Positions 48,514-62,217 are shown, counted from the stretch's first letter. The stretch is 64,000 nt of DNA from Dryas octopetala (GCA_963921425.1 OY992836.1:10757304-10821303); one strand, 5' to 3'. Notes: a model not told the origin generated them from the letters alone. Numbers and translations: made by a program.

Positions 48514-48627
48514 ACTCTCTTTCTCTCTCTCTGCTTAACTTTCACACTCTCTCTGCATTTTCTTTGAGAATTTAGAAAAGGGTTAGTCGGCCTTCTCATC
48601 TTTGTCTGATCAACACAAGCTCCTCAG

Positions 48628-49927
48628 GTACTTACTCCGAACATTCCTTCTTTTTTTTTTTTTTTTTTTGGCTTCTTAAAAAGCTCTTTTATGCTGTTAT
48701 TACTTGTATATAATTTAGTATGTTGTTCATGCTGAGCCTTTTAGCTATGGTTGAATTCTGGGTCTCTTTGTTTCGAGATCTTGGTACTGTTTAAGTTTGA
48801 GTTCGTTCTGGAACTCAGTCTTCTGTGATTTCTCTGTGACCTCGCCTTTCTGGGTTGGTTTTGTTTTTGGTTTTTTGGTTTTTTGTTTTTTCACTTTTGC
48901 ATTTTTTTTGTTCTACATTTCAAGTCGAGTTCTCGAGCATTTACACTTTATTCCCCTTTTGTAGTGGATCCCTTTGAGTTAAAAATTTCTCTTCTTTTTG
49001 TGCTCAAAAGAAAAATTGTTTTACTTTTTTCCGTAGTCTGTTTGGTTTCCTAGAAAACTTGGGGAAATGAGAGAAAGGAAATTAAAAGTTTTTAAGATAA
49101 GGTAAAGCTTAGCTCATGTAGAAAAATCCTAAACACCGAGTTGACCTTTTCTTGGGATTATAAAGAAAGTAGAAAAACATGTGTTTTTTATTTTTATTTT
49201 TTTATTGTGCATTTGTCTTGGCTTTTGATGGAATTTCATTACAAGTAGCTCTGAATGCTATTTTTCTTTTAAGCTTCAGAGGTTGATGTTCTGGAGGCCA
49301 TTCGTTGTTGCAACTTTCTGTTGGCAGTGAATTTAATTTTGCATTTTTTGGTTGTATAATTTTTTTGTTGACATTATTTTAATTTTAGGACCATCTTAGG
49401 CTTTTACATAGTAAATTAGTATGTTCATTTCTTTGATTTCCTTTTTTGCTTTAGAAAGTAGTACCCTATTGAGTTTGGCTCCTAAAAGCATTCTGAACCT
49501 AAAAGTTGGACTATGGTGGTTTGTGGTATGAATCCTTTATAATTACGTGTTATCTGATTTATTGATTATAAGGCAGGTACCAGTGGCCACTGACCCAAGC
49601 TGATCATTTTTTCCTTTAATAAATTTAGTGGCCAGAGCTGTTAGCAGAAAAGTTTGTCTGCTTAAAAACCCATTATTCATGCCCTCAATGATTTTGGTGG
49701 GCCAATCATGATGAGCAAATACATAATGTCCCATCAATCAAAATTTATAGAACTCTATTTATTACTTTTTGTGAATTTAATTTCCATAAGATGGTAAACT
49801 TAGTTAGAACCTTCAATTAATGTAGCTTTCCCCATTTTGTGCTGTCAGTTTTTTTCATATTTTGGTTTGAGTATTAATTTTGCAAGCAATAAGATCTGTT
49901 GATTTGGTTATTTTTGTATCCATTTAG
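48628..49927 (+). other. Leader intron of the IAA9-type gene
   Basis: The donor CTCAG/GTACTT at 48628 and the acceptor TTTAG at 49927 enclose 1300 bp of T-rich DNA, leaving 29 bases of leader before the ATG. A long first intron in the 5' leader is usual for this Aux/IAA clade. Boundaries are by consensus only. Confidence 0.6.
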
Positions 49928-49956
49928 AGCAGTGCAGTTGATAATTTTGTAGTCTG

Positions 49957-52900
49957 ATGTCTCCACCACTGCTGGGTGGTGAGGAGGGAGGGAAGAGCAA
50001 TGGGTCTACAGTAGCTTGTTCACGCTCTATTGACATTATCTCCCAGAATGGCTTGGGACTGAAAGAACGTAACTACCTTGGGTTGTCAGATTGTTCTTCA
50101 GTTGACAGCTCCACAGTCTCGAACTTGTCGGAGGAGAATAAGAACAATCTGAACTTTAAGGCTACAGAATTAAGGCTCGGTCTTCCTGGATCCCAATCAC
50201 CAGAACGGGAACCCGAGCTTTGCTTGCTGAGCTCAGGGAAACTCGACGAGAAGCCACTGTTTCCTTTGCTTCCTTCGAAAGATGGAATCTGCTCCTCATC
50301 ACAGAAGAACGTTGTTTCAGGCAGCAAAAGGGGCTTTTCTGACACCATGGATGGATTCTCAGAGGTGAAAAGCTCTGTATATACTGAAGGAAATTGGATG
50401 TTTCATGCAGCTGGGTCTGATTCTGAATCTCCAGAATCTGTGGGACAAGGGAAGTTTCCTGTGAATTCAATCAATGTAATGCTATCATCCAGGCCTTCTG
50501 GGGCTCAGCCAACCATAATGAAAGAACAGTCTAATGCTACAAATGGAGCCAGCCATAACCATGTGGGTGCTTCCAACAACAGCAGTGCTCCAGCTGCTAA
50601 GTAAGTTAGAAATTTTGACAGTGAATTTTGAAGCTTTATATGAAATTGTGGTTCATTTGTAACTTTATCTGCTTTTTATTTTTGACAGGGCACAAGTTGT
50701 TGGGTGGCCTCCAATAAGATCTTTTAGGAAGAATTCTTTAGCCACCACTTCAAAGAACAATGATGAAGTTGATGGAAAACCAGGTCGCGGTGCTCTTTTT
50801 GTCAAGGTCAGCATGGATGGTGCTCCCTACTTGAGGAAGGTAGATCTGAGAACCTACTCTACATATCAAGATCTCTCTTCTGCTCTGGAAAAGATGTTCA
50901 GCTGTTTTACCATAGGTGAAGTGTTGCTCTAGTTATATTTAATTGTGATATCATGCCTTAATTTTCTCTTGTTTATTAATGTGCTCATCTCATTCTTTAC
51001 ATATTGATAGATGTTTGCAATCTGAGATGTCTAAAGTCCAAATACATTGACCAAAAAAAAAAAGTCCAAATACAGAAAGCATCCAATTTGGCATGGACCT
51101 AATTTCTGCACTTATTGTGTTTTCAGGGCAATATGGCTCCCATGGAGCTCCAGGGAGGGAACGACTAAGTGAGAGTAAGCTGAGAGATCTTCTTCATGGA
51201 TCAGAATATGTGCTTACATATGAGGATAAGGATGGTGACTGGATGCTTGTTGGAGATGTCCCATGGGAGTAAGTTCGGCTTCACATGTTTAGTCTTCGTG
51301 TATTTCCCTTATTGCTTTTCCTCAAAGTCAAATCTTTTCAAACTGATTTAATGGAGAAACATCGTTGCATTATTTTGGGAAGTTCAAGCTTTTTGTTCAG
51401 AGTTATATATGTTATATCATATCTTAGCCTTTCTTCATACAAAATAATGGTTAAAATTTGATGTATTGGGGTATATTTTACATGTATGGTTGAGTGAGGA
51501 ATATTAGAATGCATAATCCCAATATGAGAAGGGCTAGGGCTTTATCAATGAAATGCTACATTATCCCAATATCAGGAAACACATAAATGATTGCAGATGA
51601 GTATGTTGCACGTGATTGTGTTACATGCATGTGACAGAGTATCTAGAAAAATATCACTGTTCAGGAATTGTAAACTCATTACCTGTTTCTCATTAACTTT
51701 ATTTTACACTTTAAAAATCCAAGAAATCTGAATCATCAAAGACTGGTTTAATTTACATTTAATCCTTCTTAATCTTAGATTCTTAGATTGTTCCATGAAA
51801 TTATATACATATGATGAACAAACATATGCAAATTGTATATATATTGATTATATTCATATGATGCAAGTTTAAGGTCTTATAAAAAAAATATGCAAATGAT
51901 CCTACATTTGATATGTGACTCAAGATGAATCATGAGATGAACAAAGCTACCATGTAATCTTTCATCGCCTATTTACAGAGAGATGAAAGCCACTTTGACT
52001 AAGAATGTGAGGTTGACCATCATAGTGTCATTTATTGTGTTGATGAAACTATGAATATGTGCACGAGTCTTGTTTAATTAACTTATAATCATCTGATCCC
52101 CAGATGAAGTCCTGCATAGACTATTTAAGTTATACATCTTATACTTCAATTTCCGTGCTGTTCATTGTAGTATTAAACTTTAAATGCAAGATAAGTTTTT
52201 CAATTGATAAAACTAACTCATAAAAAATTAGAAAATGTAATAGTAGGAATGAAACACTTAAAGTAGTTATTTATAATGAACTACAAACTCAAGAAAGCCT
52301 TATCAAGGAATATGCTAAATTAACCTCTTCTTTTTGGTCCAATTTATATCCTTCTACGGGTGCAAAATTTTTCAACAGTTTAAGCATTAAAGGGAAATCA
52401 AGAGTAGTCTCATTATTCTCAGCCAAAAGAGGAAGGGAGTAAAAAAAAATAATAAGAATAGTTTCATTCTAATATCATGTATCTTCTAAGTCCCATAGGC
52501 CATTAGACTCATCTCATATTCATTTTTATATTTTGATTTATGTAATGCATCTACAATCTTACCTCTAATTCAACGTTATCACAGGATGTTTATTGATTCA
52601 TGCAAGAGGTTGAAGATAATGAAGGGCTCCGATGCCATTGGCTTAGGTTTGTTTCTAGTTTAATAATCTCTCCTACTACTATCTGCCCTTTGACTGATAA
52701 TTACTACATGATATGGTCGACCATATACATTCATGACAGCCAGAGAGTGTTATGTCTGCAGTGGAAATAGAAGTGTAGAAAGTTACATATCTAGGTCTTA
52801 CCAAATTTCTTTTTATGTTGCTAGCATGCTCAGATGGGCCATTTACAAATATTTTCATGGCCTTGTCTGTTCGATGTAGGAACCAAAAATTTGTGGAAAC

Positions 52901-53496
52901 ATGTCTCTGTTTTCCTATGTGTGATGGCAGTGTGCCAGTTGAGGATTGGAATCCAGTAGTGAATGGATCCCTTGTAATTGACTCGATTTCTTAAGGCCAA
53001 GATGATCATGTGATTTAGGAATATCTTTGTCGACACCCCGGAGTCCTAGAATCAAAGGTCCAATTGGCATTTTGACATTAACTATTTCCTAGAAACTAAG
53101 TAGAATTCTGCACCATAAAAAGTATGGCATCAACGGGAAGTAGAATGCATTGGAAGTGAGGTTTCTGTTTAATGCATTGTTGCCACACAACTTCATTTAG
53201 CCTTGTAGTAGACAATTGCATTTGTTAATGCTAGTTTTCTAAGGATTACTGTGCATGTTTGCAATGCTTATTAAGAACCACAGCTTCAAATTAGAATTCA
53301 AGATTATAACAGGTCCCAGCTTATATTTTACAAGATCGATTCATTTCTGTTAATCTTGGTTAGTAACCTGTAGCATTTATATTCATTCTGGTCATTTCAC
53401 CTTGTGATATGATAAATTGTACTCTTATCTACCCTATGCTGTTGGTTTGTGCCATTAGCTCCTAGGGCCATGGAGAAATCCAAGAACAGGAACTAG
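49957..53496 (+). CDS. IAA9: Aux/IAA auxin-response co-repressor, IAA9 type
   Basis: A nuclear repressor that binds ARF factors and is degraded when auxin bridges it to TIR1/AFB. Coding exons are 49957-50600, 50689-50915, 51127-51268, 52585-52646 and 53459-53496, with GT-AG introns and phases that rebuild the protein; length is 370 aa. Domain I: the EAR motif LRLGL at residues 72-76 (TOPLESS recruitment). KRGFSDT basic motif follows. Domain II degron: [13 protein letters not shown] at about 218-230, with an intact GWPP core. Domains III/IV (PB1): Lys254 in [10 protein letters not shown], then [19 protein letters not shown] (about 322-340) with the acidic OPCA residues, and [14 protein letters not shown]. 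The N-terminus [12 protein letters not shown] and end [12 protein letters not shown] are typical of IAA9 orthologues, which in tomato restrain fruit set and shape leaves. Regulation by auxin is inferred from the family. Confidence 0.95.
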
Positions 53497-54919
53497 ACCG
53501 TGTCTGGAGACGACTACTTCTGGTTGCCAAGATCAAAGTGAACATCTGAGTTATGTGGGGAAAGAGGAGCAAGCTGTAAAAGTTGGAACTTGGAGGGAAG
53601 AACACTGACTGGATGGCCTGGGCTGCATGGCAGTATCATGTTACGCATCTTGTCTTGTTAATGTTTTGATTGTTCAAAAAAAAAAAAAAAAAAAGAGAGA
53701 CAAGTTTGTGTCGGTCTTTGTTTTGAGTCTATTTATTACAGAACATCTTAAAACTTGTTAAGAATATTAGTATTTGTGGAGTCCATCATGTTATTTATAG
53801 CCAACTAGTTGAAGTTGTTTAATCTGATGAATCTGTGATCTGTATTATTGATGATTCTCGCATATCAAGCTGCTTCATCACTCTCATCGTTAGCTCCCTT
53901 TACAATTATGGCATGATTTTCCCTTAGATGGGTTCTTAACCTCATGTTTAGGGATGCTCTTCATTCATGGCAAGATTGGGCTGGGTTCGGACTGGGCCAT
54001 AACTGTTTACTAATAGGTTTTGGTATTACCCGGCCCGGCCCAACTTTCACAGATTTATAGAGAACATGCTCTACAGGCCTTGTTAGTTTTCATTCCACAG
54101 AACGAATTTTATAAGATTGAGTATACAAAGGTAGTCAGAGATGTATTTTCAGCATTATATTCCAATGACTCCAAATGGGTTTATTGGTGGGCACATACTA
54201 AATGTGCTGATTCTGTTCTCTGTGCCTTGACTACCGCCCCATGTGGCCAAACGGTAGTCTGGTTGTGTCCTATATTAAATTTGTCATTCCATGTGTTCAT
54301 ATTTATTCAAGTGATTCCTAGTATAGTAAGTACAACAAAGATGCTGTTGTCTGTTCACAAGCTGATGCATTAGATTGCTCTGATTCCAAAATGGGGTGGG
54401 TCTAATCTGGGTTTGCTCTTAGTTGACATGTTTTTTTTTTGTCAACTCACCTTGGATGAGTCTTAAATGGTTCTCACAACATGATAGTCTCACTCCATGT
54501 GAAAGAGTTGAGCAAAAATTAAGTTCTAACAACATTTTTTCTTAAATTTATTATGTAAAGTCTTTTTAGAGTAAGAAGTTATGTACTTATGTGTAAGCAT
54601 AAATTATGATGTACAGTGGGCTATCGTTTAAAATTTGATATCAAAAAATTTAAAATGTGGATTTTACACCTTAAAATATGCAATTCTAATGAGAATATAA
54701 TAAAAAATTTAAAAAGTTGCCAAATTTCTAAAACTCTTATCGATCCACCTCCTCCGACAATCAATCAGTAATTAATGAACTTAAAACTATTAATAAATGA
54801 TAAAATTATGAATAAAAACAATACAAATGAAATGAACGCACTAGATTTGAAATCAGTTCAGAGTGCATCTGTGCAAATATACACACCCAATGGGTCGAAC
54901 TTGAGCCTGTTTTTTCTTA
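53497..54919. other. IAA9 3' region and intergenic DNA
   Basis: The first 200 bases or so, ending near the A-run at about 53677-53694, are a likely 3' untranslated region. Short GC-rich 'cccggcccggcccaac' at about 54030 looks like a hAT-derived scrap. The 117-codon frame at 54020-54373 has no recognisable motif. Confidence 0.4.
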
Positions 54920-55571
54920 GGCCTTATTTCCTCACCCATCATTAAATTTGAAAAAAAATACAAACACACTTTTCATACTTCTTATTATTCCTACAATATC
55001 CTTTAATATACCAACTCAAACACCTACCTAGTAAACACTCTTCACACCTCCGTAACTATCATCTCACCCACCCATTATTTTCTATAATTTTTTTCTTTCA
55101 AAAACCCTAATTCTACTCTATCACCAAAACTTAAAATCTATGATACTATTTTGTTGATGCCCATGCATCTATTAAAATATTTGATTATTCTATACCCTAA
55201 ACCCTTTTTATTTATTTATTTATAGTTTTAGATAAAAAATTCATTCCATTTTAATGTTTATTTTGATTTAAAAATTGAATATTAATCTTAGGGATTTAAT
55301 TTAGAATTTATGAATGAATTATAGGATGGGTATAAGATATTTTTCTTCTATTTGGAACAAGATGGGTGGGTGAAGTAATAGTTAAGGGGGCGGGAAGAGT
55401 GTTTAGTAGGTAAGTATTTGAGTTAGTATATCAAAGGGTATTATAGGAATAATGGGAATTGGGAAGAGTGTTTCTATATTTTTCTCAAATTTAATGGTGG
55501 ATGTAAAAATAAGTGGGTGGAGAAATAGAACAAGATGGTCGAAATATAAGCACTTATAAGAAAATAGGGCC
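54920..55571. mobile_element. Fold-back element with long inverted arms
   Basis: The left arm GGCCTTATTTCCTCACCCA pairs with the reverse complement of the right arm GGCCCTATTTTC..CTCCACCCA, the right having about 38 extra bases. Pairing continues over 'ccattaaatttgagaaa', 'tcctataataccctttgat' and 'actaaacactcttccc'. No target duplication was recognised. The centre (about 55090-55340) is AT-rich and non-coding. Confidence 0.65.
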
Positions 55572-55754
55572 GACATCTTTCTCCTTTTAAAAAAAAAAAA
55601 TGCAAACCCACTTTCTCTTGAAAACCACCACATCTATGACATGTTTAGTCACAGTCAAAATATAAAGGAATCAAAATAAGAAGGAATTGGAAAGAAGTAG
55701 AATCAGAGTAGGAATGAATTGGAATAAGGCATTTGCGATTTACCAATTAAGATG

Positions 55755-56839
55755 TGTTAATGCAAAAATCCGCTTGGTGAAGCAACAACTTAAGATGGAT
55801 AATATGGCTGATGAAGAAGCCTTGTTGAAAGGTGATTATGATGATGACTTGTGATGATCAGACTTTGTTGGATTACTGGTTGGTGTTAATGAAATCTTCC
55901 TGTGTAAACAAAGATCAAAGGAGATAGAACTAATGTGGTACCAGTCAAATACACTATGATGATGAAGTCATTGAAATGTATATGATGGTGTTTGAGCAAG
56001 AACAAGTGATGAACTTGAGAGAATATGGAAGAATAATGTAAGATCTTCTGGGTTATTCTCAACTGCTTCTGTGTAGTTTTGTAAGGATTTTGTGAACCTT
56101 TCCTTTGTGCATATAAGTGAGTTTATATAGGCAAAAGAAGAGGTAATGATTAAGTTACCTACATGTGGATAAATGGATGAGGAGATGCTACGTCTCCGGT
56201 TGGGAATAGTAGCATGCACAGCTACCAAGTGCCTTTGTATTCAATACTGCATTAAATGCAAGCATGGCTAAATCAAGTTAGATGCCCTAATAGTCATGGC
56301 CATGAACTGGGTTGTCAAGTCTGTCAGAAGGTCATGTCAAGTACATTTGAGTATAGTGGTTCGTCCCAACTAGATCTTCTAGGATGGCAGTGGAAATCTG
56401 AGCCAAGTCGAACACATGTGCCAATGTCCTTATATGTTGATATGAGATCCTTGAATGATCGGATCGGGAAGACTTGGTGAATGAGCCGGGATGAACTATT
56501 TAAGTGGTAGTGTAGATATTGCTTCAAGTGCATGTAAACCAACTGTGATTGAAGATAAGATAGTACTTAGATCCGAGTCGAATCGAAGATTGCCTGGAGA
56601 AAAGATAGTCTCGAGTTTTGGTAGATCTCGATGCCAGATCGAATCGGATTTGGACATCTTGGAGGTTAGAGTCGAACCCAGGTGTGCACATTGTTTTCAT
56701 TGCCGAGCTGGCTTGATGACATGGATAGCTATGTCTGACCAAGTTGACCATTAAGAAGTCAGAACAAAAAGTAAGACCTGAAGTGCCACATATTGGTCTG
56801 TGATTGACTATTGAATCTATGTGGATTTATCTACAAACA
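55755..56839 (-). mobile_element. Solo LTR of an LTR retrotransposon (copy 2)
   Basis: Read on the minus strand it begins TGTTTGTAGATAAATCCAC and ends TTTTTGCATTAACA. It aligns with the LTR at 5862-6930 through 'aatagtcaatcacag', the TATA-like GCCTATATAA region and 'ctcctttgatctt'. Flanks agatg (55750-55754) and agata (56840-56844) differ at one base, consistent with an aged 5-bp duplication. There is no internal region, so it is a fossil solo LTR; superfamily not determined. Confidence 0.75.
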
Positions 56840-56844
56840 AGATA

Positions 56845-58200
56845 TTTACTAACTCTTAAGATTAGAATCAAAACTTATCAGTTAACTATTGATCTAGTTG
56901 GAAGCCCTTTCCTCCAAATCAAGAAAAGAAAAAATCAGAATCAAAACTAACCTAATTATTAAAATATCATTGTACAAAGTAATGCTTGAATAGCTTTATA
57001 CAAAGATTAATTAGCTAAGTCAATCAGATCCAAATGCAATATCAAGGTTATAATAATTTGTTTCAACACACAAAATGGGCCTATGCCACGCAAGAAGCTA
57101 CTAACTTGCCATGTGGCAAAAAGAGTGCGGGCGTGCCACGAGTGAGGGCGGAAAAAACAATAAGTCCGGCCGAGATCTAGAAGATACGGCCGTAAGGGTG
57201 ATCAGACGATTGTGAACTGAGATAATCTTGTTTTTTCAGCCGAGATTCTTTTCTTGCCTAGTGCTGGCTAGGACTTCACCTTATTGTGGTTATGGTTACC
57301 CTATGACTGAACTCGAAAGTAGTTACTACGAGGCTAAATGTTTCTTGTCCTAAGTAAAAGCAAAAATACCTTAAATCGAAAAATAAATACAATATACTGG
57401 GGTGGGGTTGGTAGCTGATGGTGGTTCTCACCACAAATCTGACCATGTTTCAATCCCTAGTTATATCATGTTTGTGTGACCATAATGGAAAATGTTTGTG
57501 TGACTATAAGGGAAAAAGTATTTAAAAGTTTTAAATAACAAATAAAGTACAATGCAAGTAAAGTAAATGAATCTGAGAAGTTACAAGTACATGGATTTAA
57601 CCAACGTGCAATACCCAGAAAATAAAGGAAAGCTTTAACTATTTAAAAGAATAAGAGAAATAAAGACAAAACATTACAAATCTAAACAGTAAACCATATT
57701 CAACTCAAATCGAAATAATAAAGAACAACAACTCTTTCTCACTATTCATGGAAATGTTTACACTAAAAAGGAAAGATGAAATAAAGAAATAGCAAGGCAA
57801 CAAAATAAATACAACAAGACTTTGGTAATAACTACCTTAAAAGCCAAAACAGTGAAGAAAATTGGGATTTGGGTTTTGTGTGGGGGTTTGATGATGCCTT
57901 CATTCCTTATGTAGCTTGGCTTTTATAGTGTTTTTAGGATTAGGGTTTTCAGGTTGCCTTTTGGGGATGTCTTACACGTGTAGGGTCGACCTTGATTCTC
58001 TTTTACTCCAACAAACTTTGTACTATATTGTCAGCCCTTTGCATGCCACCTCTTGTCCTTTGCTAGCGGCCATGCAAACACATTTTCAGGTTCCTCCCCC
58101 TTCATGATGTCATAAAATGCTTCTCTATCTCTTAAATTGGTTGAGATATTTGTCACGGTCGGGACATTGCTTTTTGGACAAGAGGAAAAGATCTCGGCCG
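56845..58200. other. Intergenic DNA, no gene recognised
   Basis: A segment at about 57405-57490 (ggttggtagctgatgg then gtttcaatccct) faintly recalls tRNA-type A and B boxes and could be a SINE scrap. Nothing else was supported. Confidence 0.35.
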
Positions 58201-58208
58201 AGGAGATG

Positions 58209-59731
58209 TAGGCCTCACCAAAAAGCCCAAGGTCCGAAGCCCGCCCGGCCCATTAGGCCCGAAACCCGATTTGGCCCGAAATTTGAGTTGGCCCGGCTCG
58301 GCCCGAAAGTCTCTTGGGTTGGGCTTGGGTCATCCCTTTGAAGCCCATGGACCGCCCGAAGCCCGGCCCATTTAGGTCCACCCAAAGCCCAATTTGGGAA
58401 TCATAACATATTTAATAGGTTTTTCGTTTGTTTACTCTAATAAATTATTAATATGCTTATTAATATGCTCATTTTAATAAACTATAATGTTAATAAATAT
58501 GTAATACCCTAAATAATAAAGTAATAAACTTTTAAAATTATATACAACATTACAACTATAATAAAACATAAATGTATATGTGTATATACAACTTTTATAA
58601 TACAACTATAATTAAAGTTATTAAACCACGATAGTCAATTCATTAATTCAGCGATCTGAACCATTCATTTTCTATTTTCATAGTCAAAGATCATCCTTAC
58701 AAAAAATCGGCTAAATCGGAATTTATCAACCCATTCGATTATCATTAGAAAAACCATGATCGGTCATTAATTCGACCACCGTTACGTCACTTTTGCATCT
58801 TCGATTAAGCTAATTTTTTTCAAGAATTCTCTTTGAGTGGAGAACTAAAACTTGAACGGTTCGGATCGTTGAAAACACGATCGATATGTGAGCTTCTACA
58901 TATAAATACACTTGAAGAGTATAATTCTAATAACTTTCCCGTTGAAACCTTGTTGTTTCCATAATTATAAAGACCACAACGTGATTTCAACAATCTGACC
59001 CGTTCATTTTCTATGTTCATAGTTAAAGATCATCCGTACAAAAAATCGGCTAAATCGAAATTCATCTACCCATTCGATCATCATTAGAAAAACCATGATC
59101 GTTCATTAATTCGACCACCATTATGTCATTTTTACATCTCCGATTGAGCTAATTTTTTGTATGAATTATCTTTGAGTGAGGAACTAAAATTTGAACAGTT
59201 TGAATCGTTGACAACACAATTGCATCGTTTGTTTATAAAAATATGTAATAAAATAGATAATAAAACATATGTCATTTATGTTTTATTATAGTTGTAATGT
59301 TGTATATAATTTTAAAAGTTTATTATTTATGGTATTACACTATTACTAACATAATAGTATTATATAATAACTTAATAAGCATATTAATAATTTATTGAAG
59401 TAAACAAACGAAAGAGCTATTAAATATGTTATGATTCACAAACTTAAAAAATAAACTAGTCAGCTCAGTTAATTGAGAGTTGAAACTTGTTATGTGAGGT
59501 CTCATGTTTGAATCACAACATAGCCAAAATCCTATATTTTTTTTTGAAAATATATATGTGTCTAAACAGGTTTTGGGCCCATTTTGGGCCTAGCCCGACC
59601 CGGCCCTCCAAGCCTGCAAACCAAAACAAGCCCAAAGCTGGCCCGATCTGGCCCAAAAACCCTATTGGGTTTCTATAATTCAAACTCGAGCCCGGCCCAA
59701 ACTCAAAAAATTTGGCCATTGCGGACCCCTA
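58209..59731. mobile_element. Composite hAT-type element, exact 8-bp target duplication
   Basis: Flanked by aggagatg at 58201-58208 and 59732-59739. It starts TAGGCCTCACC and ends GCGGACCCCTA, with GGCCCGAAA and GGCCCGG-rich subterminal DNA at both ends. Internally, about 58398-58580 and about 59265-59435 are inverted copies ('aatcataacatatttaata', 'ttttaaaattatatacaac'). Between them lies a diverged direct duplication of about 240 bp, offset about 343 bp (copies near 58640-58880 and 58983-59220). There is no transposase. The layering suggests several events inside one element. Confidence 0.8.
59459..59540 (+). repeat. Possible tRNA-derived SINE fragment inside the hAT element
   Basis: 'cagctcagttaattgagag' resembles a tRNA A box and 'ggtctcatgtttgaatcaca' a B box, about 35 bp apart, followed by a short T-run. 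It is too diverged to name. Confidence 0.3.
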
Positions 59732-59739
59732 AGGAGATG

Positions 59740-62213
59740 TTAGTTTTGATGACCTATTGAATTTCCTTTTTATTTAAATGGCTAAAAAAAAAAGAATTTC
59801 ATTTTTGTTCTGGGTCGTGTGGCAGGATGAGTGTGACACGTGGCATTTTGTTTCTAGTACCAACATAATTCCATCTTCCTTTCATGCCAAAACTTGTGTT
59901 TGCTAGCTTGCTGACTGCATTATGTCAATATTCCTTATTCTGTTCAGGTGATGCAATCGGATCCAACAACTCAAATAAAGTGCATTTGAATATTTGATAT
60001 ATATCCGGTTCATTGGATACATTGACTTTTGATGCATCAAATACTTCACTTTCTTGTGGCAGGAATATTGTGTAGATTTGCTAACTTATTAACTATGATC
60101 TTTATAAGTGGAAGCAATAATTCTAAAGTTAATGCTATGCCAACAATGTTAAGTCTAATCTTTATCAAGCCCTAATGATTTAATGATTTATCCACATTTT
60201 TTCTTCAAGTTAAAAGCTTTTTCTTTAATCATCCAATCACATAGTATATTTAGTCTAATTCTAAGCTTCAACCAGATATTTATATCAAAAAATATATATA
60301 AATTTATAACACTACTTGTATATTGATGAAAATGTGATTAAAAAAAATTAAATTGTTATATAATATTCGTCCACTATCATAGAACAACCTATCCAAACAA
60401 GTACAAATGGGTCCAATGGTGGGATGATCACAAAGCTTTCCGGCTGCAATTCTGTATTTGTCATTATGTGTGATTTGACAATAACACGAACTTGATTAAT
60501 GCACCTTTTGACTTTCTTCTCTGCAATGTTGACCTCTTTCGTTGGCAAAACTATTAGCCCTTGGCTTTTAGCCTAATGGGTGATGCTGGTTGATTCATAA
60601 TTCCTTTTACTATTCTGAGGTTAGTGAGTTAGTGCAAGCTTAATCATGACTAATTGCATTTAATATAGTACCAAAACTTAATATCTTTTGATAGGACTTC
60701 ATTACTTAATTCTGGATTCCATGGATCATCATGTTCCCTTGATTTCAATCATATAAAGTGGGTGGCTTATGATGTTGTTGCTGATTGAAGAAATCATGAC
60801 CCTTAAACTAAGAGTATTTTTGGACATTTTCTTGCCCATTTTTTTATTCTGCTGTCCAGCTAAATAGCAGCATCTAAAGAAAGCAGTACTAGCTAATTAA
60901 GGGCAGGAAATTTGTCTTCTGGAGATTGGGGACTCAGTGTGACACTTTTCAAGAGAGTTCAAGAAGGCCCTGGTTGCTTATTTTTACTGCAAGCTTCAAG
61001 TACCACTTTTGGTGGAGATGTCTAGGATATCCAATACCTAAATGGTGATGATATCAATAGATCTTATTGTCTATTCCATCATTCGAGTCTTGCTAGGCTC
61101 TTGAGCATATATAATCACAAATGCGAAAAAAAAAAAAAAACAATAAGGATTTTACTCATTTCTGGTGTGGGTTTTGCCTCAGATTTTGGGTTCCTATTCT
61201 CATTATTACTTGTACCTAGCAACACTCTATACAATACTGTCACATATAATTTCTTGCACTCATAATTGGGTAAAGCTAGAGTGTACAATGTGATTAGAAC
61301 TTGATCACTCCTCTTTTCACTTGTATAGTTGTATCTGCATTTTGTTTCATATTTACCATCAAAATGAGTGGTTCAATGTTTGAACTCTGTCTCTGGTTGA
61401 CAATAAATTGTATGTAATTAATATTTATTTAATACTATTGCCTGGGTCTGCAAAAGCAATGGAAGAGTGCTTGCTGCAGAGAAACTATATATGTCTTCCA
61501 GAGTCTTGTCTCCTGTGTTTTACTTTGACAATTGACAAGGATGACTGGTTCTCTTTAAGTTTGTGAAGATACAATAAATTTGTATGTTTGTCTATTTTGT
61601 TTTGTTTGTAGGGTGCTGGTGAGTAGTGATTGTATTGTATTTTATTAATTCAAACTTGGAATTCATATACGTTGTTGTAAGTGGCTTATATATTGGTTGT
61701 CAAGAAGTACACTGGGAATGAAAGAAACCAGAACAAACACTAAAGAAAGCTGAAGGGGGTTGCTAAAATTAGTTGGAATCATTAACAAATTAGTGAGAAA
61801 AAGCTGTGGTGGTTACTAAATAATTAAGATTCTTTGTAATATTTATTGCTTCATTTGAAGTTGTTCAGTTGGGAATATTCTTTTTTCATGATTATAATTA
61901 AGAGTGGAGTAATTCATAAAAATTTGAGTGAGTGTAGAAGTGTTTAATGGCCAATCCAATAATAGGAGCATCATGTGGCTGAAATTGAAGTCTTGTTTGA
62001 ATTGAAGCAATAGATCGATAATGCCAGATGTGGCTGCACGATGCACATTAGCCGCAGAAAAAGTAATGTGATTGACGGAAAATGTCATTCTTTTTTTGGT
62101 TGACTAGTGGGGGGAGAAAAGTACTAGTAAATTAATCTTTAATTTGATTGGTAAAGATTTGAAGCTTTGAATTAAAAAAAAAAAAAAAACAAGGAAAAAG
62201 AGAAGGATTAGAA

Positions 62214-62217
<4 letters not shown>
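59740..62217. other. Intergenic DNA, no gene recognised
   Basis: AT-rich, with only short frames of no protein character. A short A-run lies at about 61125-61140. No paired ends were found. Confidence 0.4.

Noticed and set aside
54020-54373. 117-codon plus-strand frame after IAA9
   Set aside because: It has no recognisable motif and begins in a GC-rich repeat scrap; there is no splice or promoter context.
60000-62200. Possible microRNA precursor
   Set aside because: Familiar plant miRNA sequences were looked for by eye throughout the window and none was found; no convincing hairpin with a known mature sequence.
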